Shown: piece by piece, positions 36,905 to 45,419 of the stretch | Position numbering within the stretch: position 1 is the stretch's first letter | How the letters are laid out: every line of letters starts with the position of its first letter | Assembly: GCA_964647355.1 (NCBI GenBank) | Contig: CAZYGK010000006.1 | Span: forward strand, 14,246-78,245 | DNA: 64,000 nucleotides | Origin: SZUA-430 sp964647355 | GTDB lineage: Bacteria; Pseudomonadota; Alphaproteobacteria; Micropepsales; Micropepsaceae | Direction: 5' to 3' | The notes under the pieces: model-generated | Seen by the model: only the letters and a program-made list of their open reading frames with translations | The model's database searches: none | Told to the model about the DNA's origin: nothing | Position numbers and translations under genes: made by a program

Positions 36905-37363
36905 ATGAGCAAAGAAGAAAAACCCGATCCGCTGGAAGGCAAACTGATCCGCGATCTGGCGGCCATCCTGGAAGAAACGGGCCTCAGCGAGATCGAGATC
37001 GAAAAGGCCGGCTTGCGCGTGCGCGTCGCGCGCAACATCCAGATGGTCGCTGCCGCCGTCGCGGCAGCTCCGGCAGCGGCAGCCGCCAAACCCGCCGCCG
37101 GCGCAAAGCCGACGGACCTCTCCAGCCACCCGGGTCTCGTGGCCTCGCCGATGGTCGGCACCGCCTACGTCGCGCCGTCGCCGGGGGCAAATACGTTCGT
37201 AAAGATCGGCGACATGGTCACCGAGGGGCAGACCCTCCTGATCATCGAAGCGATGAAGACGATGAACCAAATCCCGTCGCCCCGTGCAGGCCGGGTCACC
37301 CAGATCATCATCAGCGACGGTCAGCCGGTCGAATTCGGCGAACCCCTGATGGTCATCGAGTAG
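36905..37363 (+). CDS. accB: Biotin carboxyl carrier protein of acetyl-CoA carboxylase
   Basis: 152 residues. N-terminal helical region, an Ala/Pro-rich linker (about residues 47-65), and the biotinyl domain with IIEAMKTMNQIPS (biotin on Lys118). It carries CO2 in the first step of fatty acid synthesis. Start ATG 36905; accC follows 7 bp after the stop. Confidence 0.95.
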   Translation: MSKEEKPDPLEGKLIRDLAAILEETGLSEIEIEKAGLRVRVARNIQMVAAAVAAAPAAAAAKPAAGAKPTDLSSHPGLVASPMVGTAYVAPSPGANTFVKIGDMVTEGQTLLIIEAMKTMNQIPSPRAGRVTQIIISDGQPVEFGEPLMVIE

Positions 37364-37370
37364 AGCGTCG

Positions 37371-38717
37371 ATGTTCGACAAGGTCCTCATTGCCAACCGC
37401 GGTGAGATCGCATTGCGCGTCAATCGCGCGTGCCACGAGATGGGCATCAAGACGGTGGCCATCCACTCGACCGCGGACGCAAACGCCATGCACGTGCGCA
37501 TGGCGGACGAGAGCGTCTGCGTCGGCCCGCCGCCCGCGCGCGACAGCTACCTGAACATCCCGGCAATCGTGACCGCCTGCGAAGTCACCGGCGCCCAAGC
37601 CGTTCACCCCGGCTACGGCTTCCTCTCCGAGAACGCGCGCTTTGCCGAAATCATCGAAGAGCACGGCATCATCTTCATCGGCCCGAAGCCCGACCACATC
37701 CGCCTCATGGGTGACAAGATCGAGGCGAAGAAAGCCGTCAAGCGCCTAGGCATTCCGGTTGTTCCGGGCTCCGACGGCGGCGTCTCGAACGACGAAGACG
37801 CCAAGCGCGTCGCTGCGGCGATCGGCTACCCCGTCCTTGTGAAGGCGGCAGCCGGTGGCGGCGGGCGCGGCATGAAGGTTGCCCGCAGTGAATCCGAACT
37901 GTCCCTCGCCCTTGCGACCGCACGCTCGGAAGCGAAAGCCGCCTTCGGCGACGATTCCGTCTACCTCGAGAAGTACCTTCAGCTCCCGCGCCACATCGAA
38001 GTCCAGGTTCTGGCCGACAGCCAAGGCAAGGTGATCCACCTCGGCGAGCGCGATTGCTCGCTGCAGCGCCGTCACCAGAAAGTTTGGGAAGAAGCCGGCT
38101 CGCCCGCGCTCAACGCCGAAGCGCGCGACAAAATCGGCAATATTGTGACGAACGCCCTCATGAAGCTCGGCTATCTCGGCGTCGGCACGATCGAGTTCTT
38201 GTACGAGAACGGCGAGTTCTACTTCATCGAGATGAACACGCGCCTCCAGGTCGAACACCCCGTAACCGAGATGATCACGGGCCTCGACCTCGTACGCGAA
38301 CAGGTGCGCGTCGCCCACGGCGGATCGATCGGTTTCGACCAGTCGGACGTGACGTTCTCGGGCCATGCCATCGAGTGCCGGATCAACGCGGAAAACCCGC
38401 AAACGTTCCGCCCGTCGCCGGGCCTGATCAAGGATTTTCACGTGCCTGGCGGCCTCGGCGTGCGCGTCGATTCGGCCGCCTATTCGGGCTACAAGATCCC
38501 GCCTTACTACGACAGCTTGATCGGCAAGTTGATCGTGCACGGCCGCAATCGCAACGAATGCATGATGCGCCTACGCCGCTCGCTGTCTGAGTTCGTCATC
38601 GACGGCGTCGAAACGACGATCCCGCTATTTCAAAAGCTCGTCACGGAACCCGACATCGTCAACGGCGACTACTCAATTCACTGGCTTGAGAATTTCCTGA
38701 AGCGGCAAGCCGGCTAA
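37371..38717 (+). CDS. accC: Biotin carboxylase of acetyl-CoA carboxylase
   Basis: 448 residues, ATP-grasp enzyme that carboxylates AccB biotin. IANRGEIALRVNRAC at the N-terminus, ATP loop KAAAGGGGRGMKV, HIEVQVLADSQGKVIHLGERDCS (in parts), and catalytic FIEMNTRLQVEHPVTEM. The length is standard. It is distinct from the 670-residue pccA at 47.5 kb, which carries its own biotinyl domain. Confidence 0.97.
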   Translation: MFDKVLIANRGEIALRVNRACHEMGIKTVAIHSTADANAMHVRMADESVCVGPPPARDSYLNIPAIVTACEVTGAQAVHPGYGFLSENARFAEIIEEHGIIFIGPKPDHIRLMGDKIEAKKAVKRLGIPVVPGSDGGVSNDEDAKRVAAAIGYPVLVKAAAGGGGRGMKVARSESELSLALATARSEAKAAFGDDSVYLEKYLQLPRHIEVQVLADSQGKVIHLGERDCSLQRRHQKVWEEAGSPALNAEARDKIGNIVTNALMKLGYLGVGTIEFLYENGEFYFIEMNTRLQVEHPVTEMITGLDLVREQVRVAHGGSIGFDQSDVTFSGHAIECRINAENPQTFRPSPGLIKDFHVPGGLGVRVDSAAYSGYKIPPYYDSLIGKLIVHGRNRNECMMRLRRSLSEFVIDGVETTIPLFQKLVTEPDIVNGDYSIHWLENFLKRQAG

Positions 38718-38729
38718 AGGCCCATACCG

Positions 38730-39365
38730 ATGGTTCGAAGCCGAGCCACGATCATCCCGGAGCGAACGCTGCTCGCCGCCTACCGCAGCGGCCAGTTTCC
38801 GATGGCCGAGACTCGCACGGACGAAGATGTCTATTGGATCGATCCGCCCTTGCGCGGAATCCTCCCCCTCGATGCCTTTCACGTCCCGAAGCGATTGGCG
38901 CGCACCATGCGTTCGGGCCGCTTTGCAGTCACGGTCGACAAGGCGTTCACGGCGGTGATGGCGGCGTGTGCCGCGGCGGCGCGCGGACGCCTCAACACGT
39001 GGATCAATCCCCTGATCGAACGCTCGTACGCGAACCTTCATGCGAACGGTCACGCTCACAGTGTCGAGGTTTGGGTCGATGGCGTCCTGGTCGGCGGCCT
39101 CTACGGCGTTTCCATCGGTGCGGCGTTTTTCGGCGAGAGCATGTTCAGCCGCGAAACCGACGCCAGCAAAGTGGCGCTCGTCCATCTCGCCGAGCGCCTC
39201 AAGGCGGGCGGTTACAAGCTGCTCGACACGCAGTTCATAACCGAACACCTGAAGCAGTTCGGCGCAGTCGAAATACCTCGCGCCCGCTACAAACGGCTGC
39301 TTGCCGAAGCGGTCGACGCGAAGTCGGACTTCTACGTGTTGGGCGGCGCTGGTGCGGCCGGCTGA
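38730..39365 (+). CDS. aat: Leucyl/phenylalanyl-tRNA-protein transferase
   Basis: 211 residues. It adds Leu or Phe to N-terminal Arg/Lys for the ClpS/ClpAP N-degron pathway. GQFPMAE, WIDPPLRGILPLDAFHVPKRLART (in parts), VEVWVDGVLVGGLYGVSIGAAFFGESMFS (in parts), and LDTQFITEHLKQFG are typical. It is 12 bp after accC and overlaps the convergent DUF2155 gene by 34 bp. Confidence 0.95.
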   Translation: MVRSRATIIPERTLLAAYRSGQFPMAETRTDEDVYWIDPPLRGILPLDAFHVPKRLARTMRSGRFAVTVDKAFTAVMAACAAAARGRLNTWINPLIERSYANLHANGHAHSVEVWVDGVLVGGLYGVSIGAAFFGESMFSRETDASKVALVHLAERLKAGGYKLLDTQFITEHLKQFGAVEIPRARYKRLLAEAVDAKSDFYVLGGAGAAG

Positions 39366-39907
39366 GTGGGCGCCGTCTTACAGTTGACGACCCACACGTC
39401 GTACACCGCATGCTCCAACGCATTGAGCGCCGGACTCGACGCGAACATCCACCCCGAGAAGATCTTCTGGATGGTCCCGTCCGGCTTGCGATCTTGAATC
39501 TCGAGGAACGCGGCCGACTCCGGCGGCTCCTCCGGCGGGCGGGTTTTGCAGGCGCGCGCCGTCACAATGAGCGTGTTGTAGAACACGGGCTGGTTCAGCT
39601 TGACCTCAAGCTTGGCCGTGCGCGCGGCAACCTTGTCGAGACCGCCCAAAATCACACCGGTGGCAATCGGTGCGGCGCTCGACGGCGGCGCAGGCGTGAT
39701 CACCTCCGGTGGCGGCGCCGGCGGTTCGACGACCGCTTCGCCTGATGGCGTTTCGACGGGCGGCAGCGGCGCCCCCGGATCGGTCTGCGGCGCAGGTTCG
39801 GCCGGCGTCGGGATGGGGGTGTCGACCGGCGGGGCGGTGTCTTGAGCAAGCGCAAGGCTCGCCGCAAAGGCAACCGACGACGCGAGCAATACGAGGGAAC
39901 GCTTCAT
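39332..39907 (-). CDS. DUF2155 secreted protein
   Basis: 191 residues. Signal peptide (…ASLALAQDT), a proline-rich stretch (about residues 25-80), then the DUF2155 domain, which contains two cysteines (ARACKTRPPEE; WVVNCKTA) and KIFSGWMFASSPALNALEHAVYDVWV (in parts). DUF2155 genes often accompany aat, mlaD and NDUFA12 in alphaproteobacteria; the molecular role is unknown. Confidence 0.88.
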   Translation of the reverse strand: MKRSLVLLASSVAFAASLALAQDTAPPVDTPIPTPAEPAPQTDPGAPLPPVETPSGEAVVEPPAPPPEVITPAPPSSAAPIATGVILGGLDKVAARTAKLEVKLNQPVFYNTLIVTARACKTRPPEEPPESAAFLEIQDRKPDGTIQKIFSGWMFASSPALNALEHAVYDVWVVNCKTAPTQPAAPAPPNT

Positions 39908-39934
39908 GTCGTTACTGAACCTTCTGGGCCGCGG

Positions 39935-40435
39935 CTATTGCGGCGTCGCTGGTGCTGGTGCAGGCGCGCTCGGTGGCGCATCTTCTTTCTTTTCGTCGCC
40001 GCCGCCCAGCATCGATGTCACGGCCAGGTTCAACAGGTCGACCGAGCCTTGCGTCGTCTCGAACTCGGCTCCCGCCTTCATCATTTCGTCGCTGCCGCCG
40101 GGCGACACCGCCAAATACGTCCCGCCGAGCAGACCCTCCGTCGAAACCTTGATCGAGGAGTCTTCCGGCACCGCGATGTCCTGCTTGATGTTCATCTTCA
40201 CGAGCGCGCGATATGTCTTCTGATCGAGGTCTTGCGACGTTACCGAGCCGATCTTGATCCCCGACATCCGCACATCGGTACCCACCGACACACCGTCGAT
40301 CTTGTCGAAGCGCGCAATGACCTCGTAGCCCGACACCGCACCGGCGCCCGTGGAACTCCAGCCGTAGTAGAAAAAGAACGCCGCGACCGCCACGACCGCC
40401 GCACCCAACAACGTTTCGACAAACCCGTTCTGCAT
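39935..40435 (-). CDS. mlaD: MlaD, outer-membrane lipid asymmetry protein
   Basis: 166 residues. N-terminal membrane anchor (about 6-25) and one MCE domain (YEVIARFDKIDGVSVGTDVRMSGIKIGSV in parts; STEGLLGGTYLAVSPGG). MlaD binds phospholipid as part of the MlaFEDB transporter. The MlaE/F permease and ATPase are not adjacent, as is common in alphaproteobacteria. ATG 40435 is chosen over the open frame to 40489. Confidence 0.88.
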   Translation of the reverse strand: MQNGFVETLLGAAVVAVAAFFFYYGWSSTGAGAVSGYEVIARFDKIDGVSVGTDVRMSGIKIGSVTSQDLDQKTYRALVKMNIKQDIAVPEDSSIKVSTEGLLGGTYLAVSPGGSDEMMKAGAEFETTQGSVDLLNLAVTSMLGGGDEKKEDAPPSAPAPAPATPQ

Positions 40436-40445
40436 CTCGCTTCCC

Positions 40446-40829
40446 CTACTCCGGCTGCCAAGCTTCGTAATCGCCCGTCGCAGACGCACGCTTACCGGCG
40501 CCCAACAAACTGCCTTGCGGACGGTACGCTGCCGCCGTGCCGGTCAAATTCGGTAGATGTTCCTTCTCCCATGGCTTCACTTTTGGCGGCGCAATCGTCG
40601 GCGGTTCGTCCACCGTATGATGCAGCCAGCCATGCCACTCCGCGGGCACCAACGACGCCTCGGCCACATCCTTGTAAATCACCCAGCGCCGCTTGCCGTC
40701 GCGCGACCGGTAGTAGGCGTTGCCGAGCACGTCCTCGCCCACGAACGCGCCGTTGCGCTTCGTGTAAATCCAGGTGCCGAGCGTGCTTCCGTTCCACCAG
40801 GTCAGTGTCCAGTTCAAGAACTTGATCAT
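40446..40829 (-). CDS. NDUFA12-like complex I accessory subunit
   Basis: 127 residues, homologous to the mitochondrial complex I subunit B17.2/NDUFA12. WWNGSTLGTWIYTKRNGAFVGED (in parts), NAYYRSRDGKRRWVIYKD, and VPAEWHGWLHHTVDEPP are family hallmarks. Bacterial members occur almost only in alphaproteobacteria, so this gene is a strong lineage marker. It is 10 bp upstream of mlaD. Confidence 0.95.
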   Translation of the reverse strand: MIKFLNWTLTWWNGSTLGTWIYTKRNGAFVGEDVLGNAYYRSRDGKRRWVIYKDVAEASLVPAEWHGWLHHTVDEPPTIAPPKVKPWEKEHLPNLTGTAAAYRPQGSLLGAGKRASATGDYEAWQPE

Positions 40830-40986
40830 TGCGGGCAGAAAACTCCTGACTCAGCGAAAGCGCGGCGGACTATGGCGTGCAGCGCGTAGCCCCGTAAAGC
40901 TGTACCAAAGGCGGCCTCAGCCATCATGTCCTAACGAATGCCCACTTATCCAAGACCCCTCGTGGGTTGTGTTGTCGCAGATACTA

Positions 40987-43851
40987 CTACTTTTGGCTGG
41001 TCGCGCCCGGAACCACACGAACCTCGATCCGCCGTACGCCGAGAAACTGCTTCGCCGCCGCCACCACTTCGTCCCGGGTGATTCCCTCAAGATCGGCGAG
41101 TTGGCTCCGGATGGTCTCGATCGCCCGGGGCTCGCTTTGGATGTCTTCGAGCGCCCCCAACCAATAGCCGTTCGACTGCCGGTCCGTCTCCACCCCTTTG
41201 ACCAAGGGCTCCCTTGCCCGCTTCAGAACGTCATCTGTCAGCGCCCCGGATTTCAGCTCGCCGACGATCTTGTCCACCGTCTTGAAGAACCCTTCGACAA
41301 GCTCGGGCCGCGTCTCGGCCGACGCGGCCACGAACCCGAAGTCCGGCAGCGCCCCCGAATTCCACGAGCCCACGGAAGGCGAATAGGTCGCCCCCTGCGC
41401 TTCGCGGAACTCCTCGGTCAACCGCACCTCCAAAACCTCTCGCAGCAACGAAAGAGTCCGCGCCCGCCGCGGGCTCGAATAGAAATCGGGTGCCGCCCAA
41501 GCGACATAGGCCGATGCCTGATCCGCACGCCCCTCGTGCGTAAAGCGCAGCGTCTTCGAAGCCGTCGGGAAGCGCACGTCGCGTGCGCCTGGCGCCTCGG
41601 TAAGCTTCGCCGCGCGCGCAGGAAGCGCACCGAAGGTAGCAGCCGTCGCCTGAACCACGTCATCCAGGCCTGCATCGCCCACCACCGTGATCTCGATAGG
41701 CGCTGACGCCAACACCGGCTTCATCACCGCCTCGACATCGGAAATCTTGAGTGCCTTCACGTCCGCAATCTTTGGAAACGCCCAGCGTGAATCGCCAGAC
41801 CGCAGAAACGTCCCGGCTTCCCGTTCGATCACGCGCCCCGGACTGGACGCATACTGCTTGATGAAGTTCTCGGCCGCGTTCTGCAGCCGCTCGAGCCCGC
41901 CGCCGCGATACGCCGGGTCCGTCGTGAACGCCGCCAGCAACTGCATTTGCAGCAAGAGGTCGCGCCCGTTCGTACCGCCGCTCAGCTCGAACGACTCCTC
42001 GTCTAGGTTCAGCCCGTTCGACACAATGCGGCCGGCAAGCGACTCATCGAGTTCGTCCGCCGTCAGCTGTTTCAAGCCGCCCTCGCTGAACCCGAACGGC
42101 AGCGCCATTGCCAAGCCGATCTTGTTCTTGGGCAGGTGGATGTACCCGCCGGAGAACCGGACAACGACATAGACCGTGTCCTTTTCGAACTCCGTTCGTT
42201 TGAAATTTAGCTTCACGCCGTTCGCAAAGCGGATTGCCGTCGCGCCGAGATCGGCGATCTCCTTCCGCTCGGCGACAACACCCGGCGCACCGAAATTGGC
42301 GTATGGAAACACCTTCGCATCGTCTTTGGTCGGCGCAGCAACGGCCACCTTGACGCTGTCCTCATACGCCGCAGCAACCGCCGCATCGCCGCCCGAAATC
42401 GGCGAGCTCGACGAAACGAAGATCAACGGCCCTTGCCCGCCGGCCACTTCACGCAATGCCGCCAGCGCGCTCGCAGGCGTCACGCCGGCCGCCGCCTTCT
42501 CGAAGCGCACGAGTTGATCCGACGGCGGCGAGAACACGGATCGGTCCGAGAACGATCCCACCAACTGATCCGCCAGCCCCCGCGTTTCCCGCGTCGACTG
42601 AGTGGCAACCGCATTCTCTAGCGACGCACGCCACTCTTTCAATTCACGGTCGATCTCGCTCTGCGTAAAACCGTGCTCACGCGCGCGCCGATACTCTTGT
42701 TCCGCGGCCGCAAGGCCCTGCCGCCACTGACCCGGCCGCGTTGAGACTGACAAGCCCATGGTCTGCGACACGCCGCGCTGATTGTTGAGCCCGACGCCCG
42801 CACCCACGAACGGCGGGTTGCCGCCGCGCGCAATCCGCGCGATCCGCCGGCTGATCACCGCGAGCGCGATCCGGCGTTTCAGATTGCGCGCCCGCGCAGC
42901 AACCGTATCCGCCGCGTCGTCGGGCTCCTGAAACCAGGTCACGGAGGCGCTTTCCGGCAAGTTCGCTTCGACATGCGAAACGGCGAGGAGCCCGCGGGCT
43001 TTCACCGCTCCCTGCGCCGGATCGGCGGGATCTTTGCCCTCGCCCTGCCAATCGGAGAACTTCGTTTTGATCTTCGCCTCGATGTCGGCTGGATCGAAAT
43101 CTCCCGTCGCAACCAACAGCGTGCGTTCCGGCCGGTAGTGGCGCCGGTAATAGTCCGAGAGCAGATCCCGCGTCGCACCCTTGATCGTCTCTGCCGTACC
43201 GATCGGAAGCCGCAGCGCTTGCCGCTGCCCCTCATAGGAAAGCCGCCAGCGCGCTTCGAACGCCCGGTACTCCGGCGTACTGCGCGTCCTCAGTTCCGAG
43301 AGCACAACGCCCTTCTCGCGCTCGATCGCGGCCGGATCGAGTGTGAGCCTGTCGCCCACTTCGCGAAACAGCATCAAGCCCGTGTCGACCAAATCGGCAT
43401 CGTTCTTCGGCAACTCAAGCTGGTAGACCGTCTCGTCCGTCGACGTGTACGCGTTCGTGTGCGCGCCAAACGCGAGCCCCTTGCGCTGCAACAGCTTGAC
43501 GAACTCGCCCTCCGGAACGTTTTTCGAACCGTTAAACGCCATGTGCTCCATGAAGTGCGCAAGGCCCTGCTGCGCGTCGCTCTCCTGCAGCGAACCGGCC
43601 GCGATCCGGAACCGCAGCGAAATCGTGCCCTTCGGCTGCACATTGCGCATGAGCGCATAGCGCATGCCGTTCGGCAGAACCCCAAAGCGCACCCCCGCGT
43701 CGGGCCGGATGTCGCTGACCTCCTGCGGCCAATAACCGTACTCGGGTCGACTGTCGCGCTGCGGCGACGAAGCGCCACCCGGGCCCGGTTGCACACACGC
43801 GGATAGAAGCAGCGCGAGTACGACCGCGCCAACACGCACTACGAACTGCAT
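40987..43851 (-). CDS. M16 zinc peptidase, lipoprotein, two-domain
   Basis: 954 residues. Lipoprotein signal ending LLLSAC. The active M16 half has the inverted zinc motif HFMEH with the downstream glutamate in EREKGVVLSEL; the second half (about 520-950) has the M16 fold without zinc ligands, the usual pitrilysin-like layout. It is probably a periplasmic or outer-membrane-linked oligopeptidase. The start is ATG 43851 with AAGGAAG upstream rather than TTG 43869. Confidence 0.9.
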   Translation of the reverse strand: MQFVVRVGAVVLALLLSACVQPGPGGASSPQRDSRPEYGYWPQEVSDIRPDAGVRFGVLPNGMRYALMRNVQPKGTISLRFRIAAGSLQESDAQQGLAHFMEHMAFNGSKNVPEGEFVKLLQRKGLAFGAHTNAYTSTDETVYQLELPKNDADLVDTGLMLFREVGDRLTLDPAAIEREKGVVLSELRTRSTPEYRAFEARWRLSYEGQRQALRLPIGTAETIKGATRDLLSDYYRRHYRPERTLLVATGDFDPADIEAKIKTKFSDWQGEGKDPADPAQGAVKARGLLAVSHVEANLPESASVTWFQEPDDAADTVAARARNLKRRIALAVISRRIARIARGGNPPFVGAGVGLNNQRGVSQTMGLSVSTRPGQWRQGLAAAEQEYRRAREHGFTQSEIDRELKEWRASLENAVATQSTRETRGLADQLVGSFSDRSVFSPPSDQLVRFEKAAAGVTPASALAALREVAGGQGPLIFVSSSSPISGGDAAVAAAYEDSVKVAVAAPTKDDAKVFPYANFGAPGVVAERKEIADLGATAIRFANGVKLNFKRTEFEKDTVYVVVRFSGGYIHLPKNKIGLAMALPFGFSEGGLKQLTADELDESLAGRIVSNGLNLDEESFELSGGTNGRDLLLQMQLLAAFTTDPAYRGGGLERLQNAAENFIKQYASSPGRVIEREAGTFLRSGDSRWAFPKIADVKALKISDVEAVMKPVLASAPIEITVVGDAGLDDVVQATAATFGALPARAAKLTEAPGARDVRFPTASKTLRFTHEGRADQASAYVAWAAPDFYSSPRRARTLSLLREVLEVRLTEEFREAQGATYSPSVGSWNSGALPDFGFVAASAETRPELVEGFFKTVDKIVGELKSGALTDDVLKRAREPLVKGVETDRQSNGYWLGALEDIQSEPRAIETIRSQLADLEGITRDEVVAAAKQFLGVRRIEVRVVPGATSQK

Positions 43852-43875
43852 CTGCTTCCTTAACTCCAAAGACGA

Positions 43876-44961
43876 CTACGCGTCGAACATGATCACCGAA
43901 CGCGCGAGCTCCCCACGCTTCAGTTCGTCGAAACCTTCGTTCACTTGGTCGAGCTTGATTCGGCGCGAGATCATCTCGTCGAGCTTGAGCTTACCCGCCA
44001 TGTAGAAATCGACGAGCCGCGGCATGTCGACCGGGAAGCGGTTCGATCCCATCAGCGAACCCTGAATGCGCTTCTCGCCAAGGAAGTCCGCCCCGTGCAG
44101 CTCGATATTCACGCCGACCGGGATCATCCCGATGATGTTCGCCGTACCGCCGCGGCCGAGCATCCGGAACGCCTGCTCCGCCGTCTGCTTCAGCCCGATC
44201 GCTTCGAACGAGTGATGCACCCCGCCCGACGTCATCTCGATGACTTGTTTGACCGGATCGCCGTCCTTCGGATTGACCGTATCCGTCGCACCGAAATGCT
44301 TCGCAAGGTTCAGCTTCGAGCCCTGCATGTCGACCGCGATAATGCGCCCGGCACCTGCGATCGCCGCCCCGTTGATGCAGGCAAGACCCACGCCGCCGCA
44401 GCCGATCACCGCAACCGTCTCGCCGGGCCTGACCTTCGACGTATGCATGACCGCGCCGACGCCCGTCATGACCGAACAGCCGATCAGCGCCGCCCGGTCG
44501 AGCGGCATGTCTTTGCGGATCTTCACGCAGGCATGCTCGTGGATCAGCATCTGCTCGGCGAACGAGGAGAGGTTCAAGAACTGGTTCATCGGATCGGCGT
44601 CTTTGGCGAGCCGCGGAGCCTCACCCTTCTGCCGCTTCGTTTCCGGGCTCACGCAGCGCGACATATGCCCAGTCAGGCAGTGCTCGCAGTGACCGCAAAA
44701 CGCCGACAAACACGTGATCACGTGATCGCCCGGCTTCACGGTCCTGACTTCGCTGCCGACCTGCTCCACAACGCCGGCGCTCTCGTGCCCCAGAACCGCC
44801 GGGAGTGGATACGGATAAAGCCCCTCGACGAAATGCAGATCCGAATGGCACACGCCCGCAGCCGAGGTGCGGATCAAAACCTCGTGCGGTCCCGGCTTGT
44901 TGATCTGCACGTTCTCGATGACGAGCGGCTTTTTGACCTCGCGAAGGACGGCGGCTTTCAT
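43876..44961 (-). CDS. Zinc-dependent alcohol dehydrogenase (MDR family)
   Basis: 361 residues. Catalytic zinc ligands in GVCHSDLHF and GHESAGVV, structural zinc ligands in CGHCEHCLTGHMSRC, Rossmann motif VIGCGGVGLACINGA. The type is AdhC-like (COG1062), often acting on alcohols or formaldehyde conjugates; the substrate is not determined. It starts at ATG 44961 with GGAGA upstream, 74 bp after the acylphosphatase gene and 24 bp before the M16 gene. Confidence 0.88.
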   Translation of the reverse strand: MKAAVLREVKKPLVIENVQINKPGPHEVLIRTSAAGVCHSDLHFVEGLYPYPLPAVLGHESAGVVEQVGSEVRTVKPGDHVITCLSAFCGHCEHCLTGHMSRCVSPETKRQKGEAPRLAKDADPMNQFLNLSSFAEQMLIHEHACVKIRKDMPLDRAALIGCSVMTGVGAVMHTSKVRPGETVAVIGCGGVGLACINGAAIAGAGRIIAVDMQGSKLNLAKHFGATDTVNPKDGDPVKQVIEMTSGGVHHSFEAIGLKQTAEQAFRMLGRGGTANIIGMIPVGVNIELHGADFLGEKRIQGSLMGSNRFPVDMPRLVDFYMAGKLKLDEMISRRIKLDQVNEGFDELKRGELARSVIMFDA

Positions 44962-45035
44962 GCGGGCGATCTCCTGCGTTGCAAATGGCGGATGCATCGA
45001 AGCTACGCGACGAGGGACCCCGCTGTCAGCCCCAT

Positions 45036-45320
45036 TCACATGGTCGGCCGGCGCACGAATCCGGCATCGGGCGCCTCGGTTTCCTTGTGAATGTCGATGT
45101 TTGTGACCTGCGCCGCAGGCGGTCCTTGGGTCGTGGCTTTGAGCATGTCCTCGACCTTGGTGTCGGCGCCGGCGATCAACATCTCGACGCTGCCGTCCGA
45201 CCGATTGCGCACCCACCCGTCGAGCCCGCGGCGCTTTGCCTCCGCGATCGCCCAATCCCGATAGCCGACCCCCTGCACGGCGCCCTTGATCCGGAGGCGG
45301 AAAATCGTGATTTCGCTCAT
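45036..45320 (-). CDS. acyP: Acylphosphatase
   Basis: 94 residues. The active-site loop is in IKGAVQGVGYRDWAIAEA (catalytic Arg) and the catalytic asparagine in GWVRNRSDGSVE. It hydrolyses carboxyl-phosphate bonds. ATG 45320 is chosen over the frame start at 45365. Divergent from the coiled-coil gene. Confidence 0.93.
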   Translation of the reverse strand: MSEITIFRLRIKGAVQGVGYRDWAIAEAKRRGLDGWVRNRSDGSVEMLIAGADTKVEDMLKATTQGPPAAQVTNIDIHKETEAPDAGFVRRPTM

Positions 45321-45419
45321 CTTTATTAGAACTTTCGTTACAGTTTCGAATGTGACGGGGGACACTTACTTAACCCGGCCGCGCGAGAATGTCCTCGAAG
45401 CATTCTGGGGGCGCGAGGG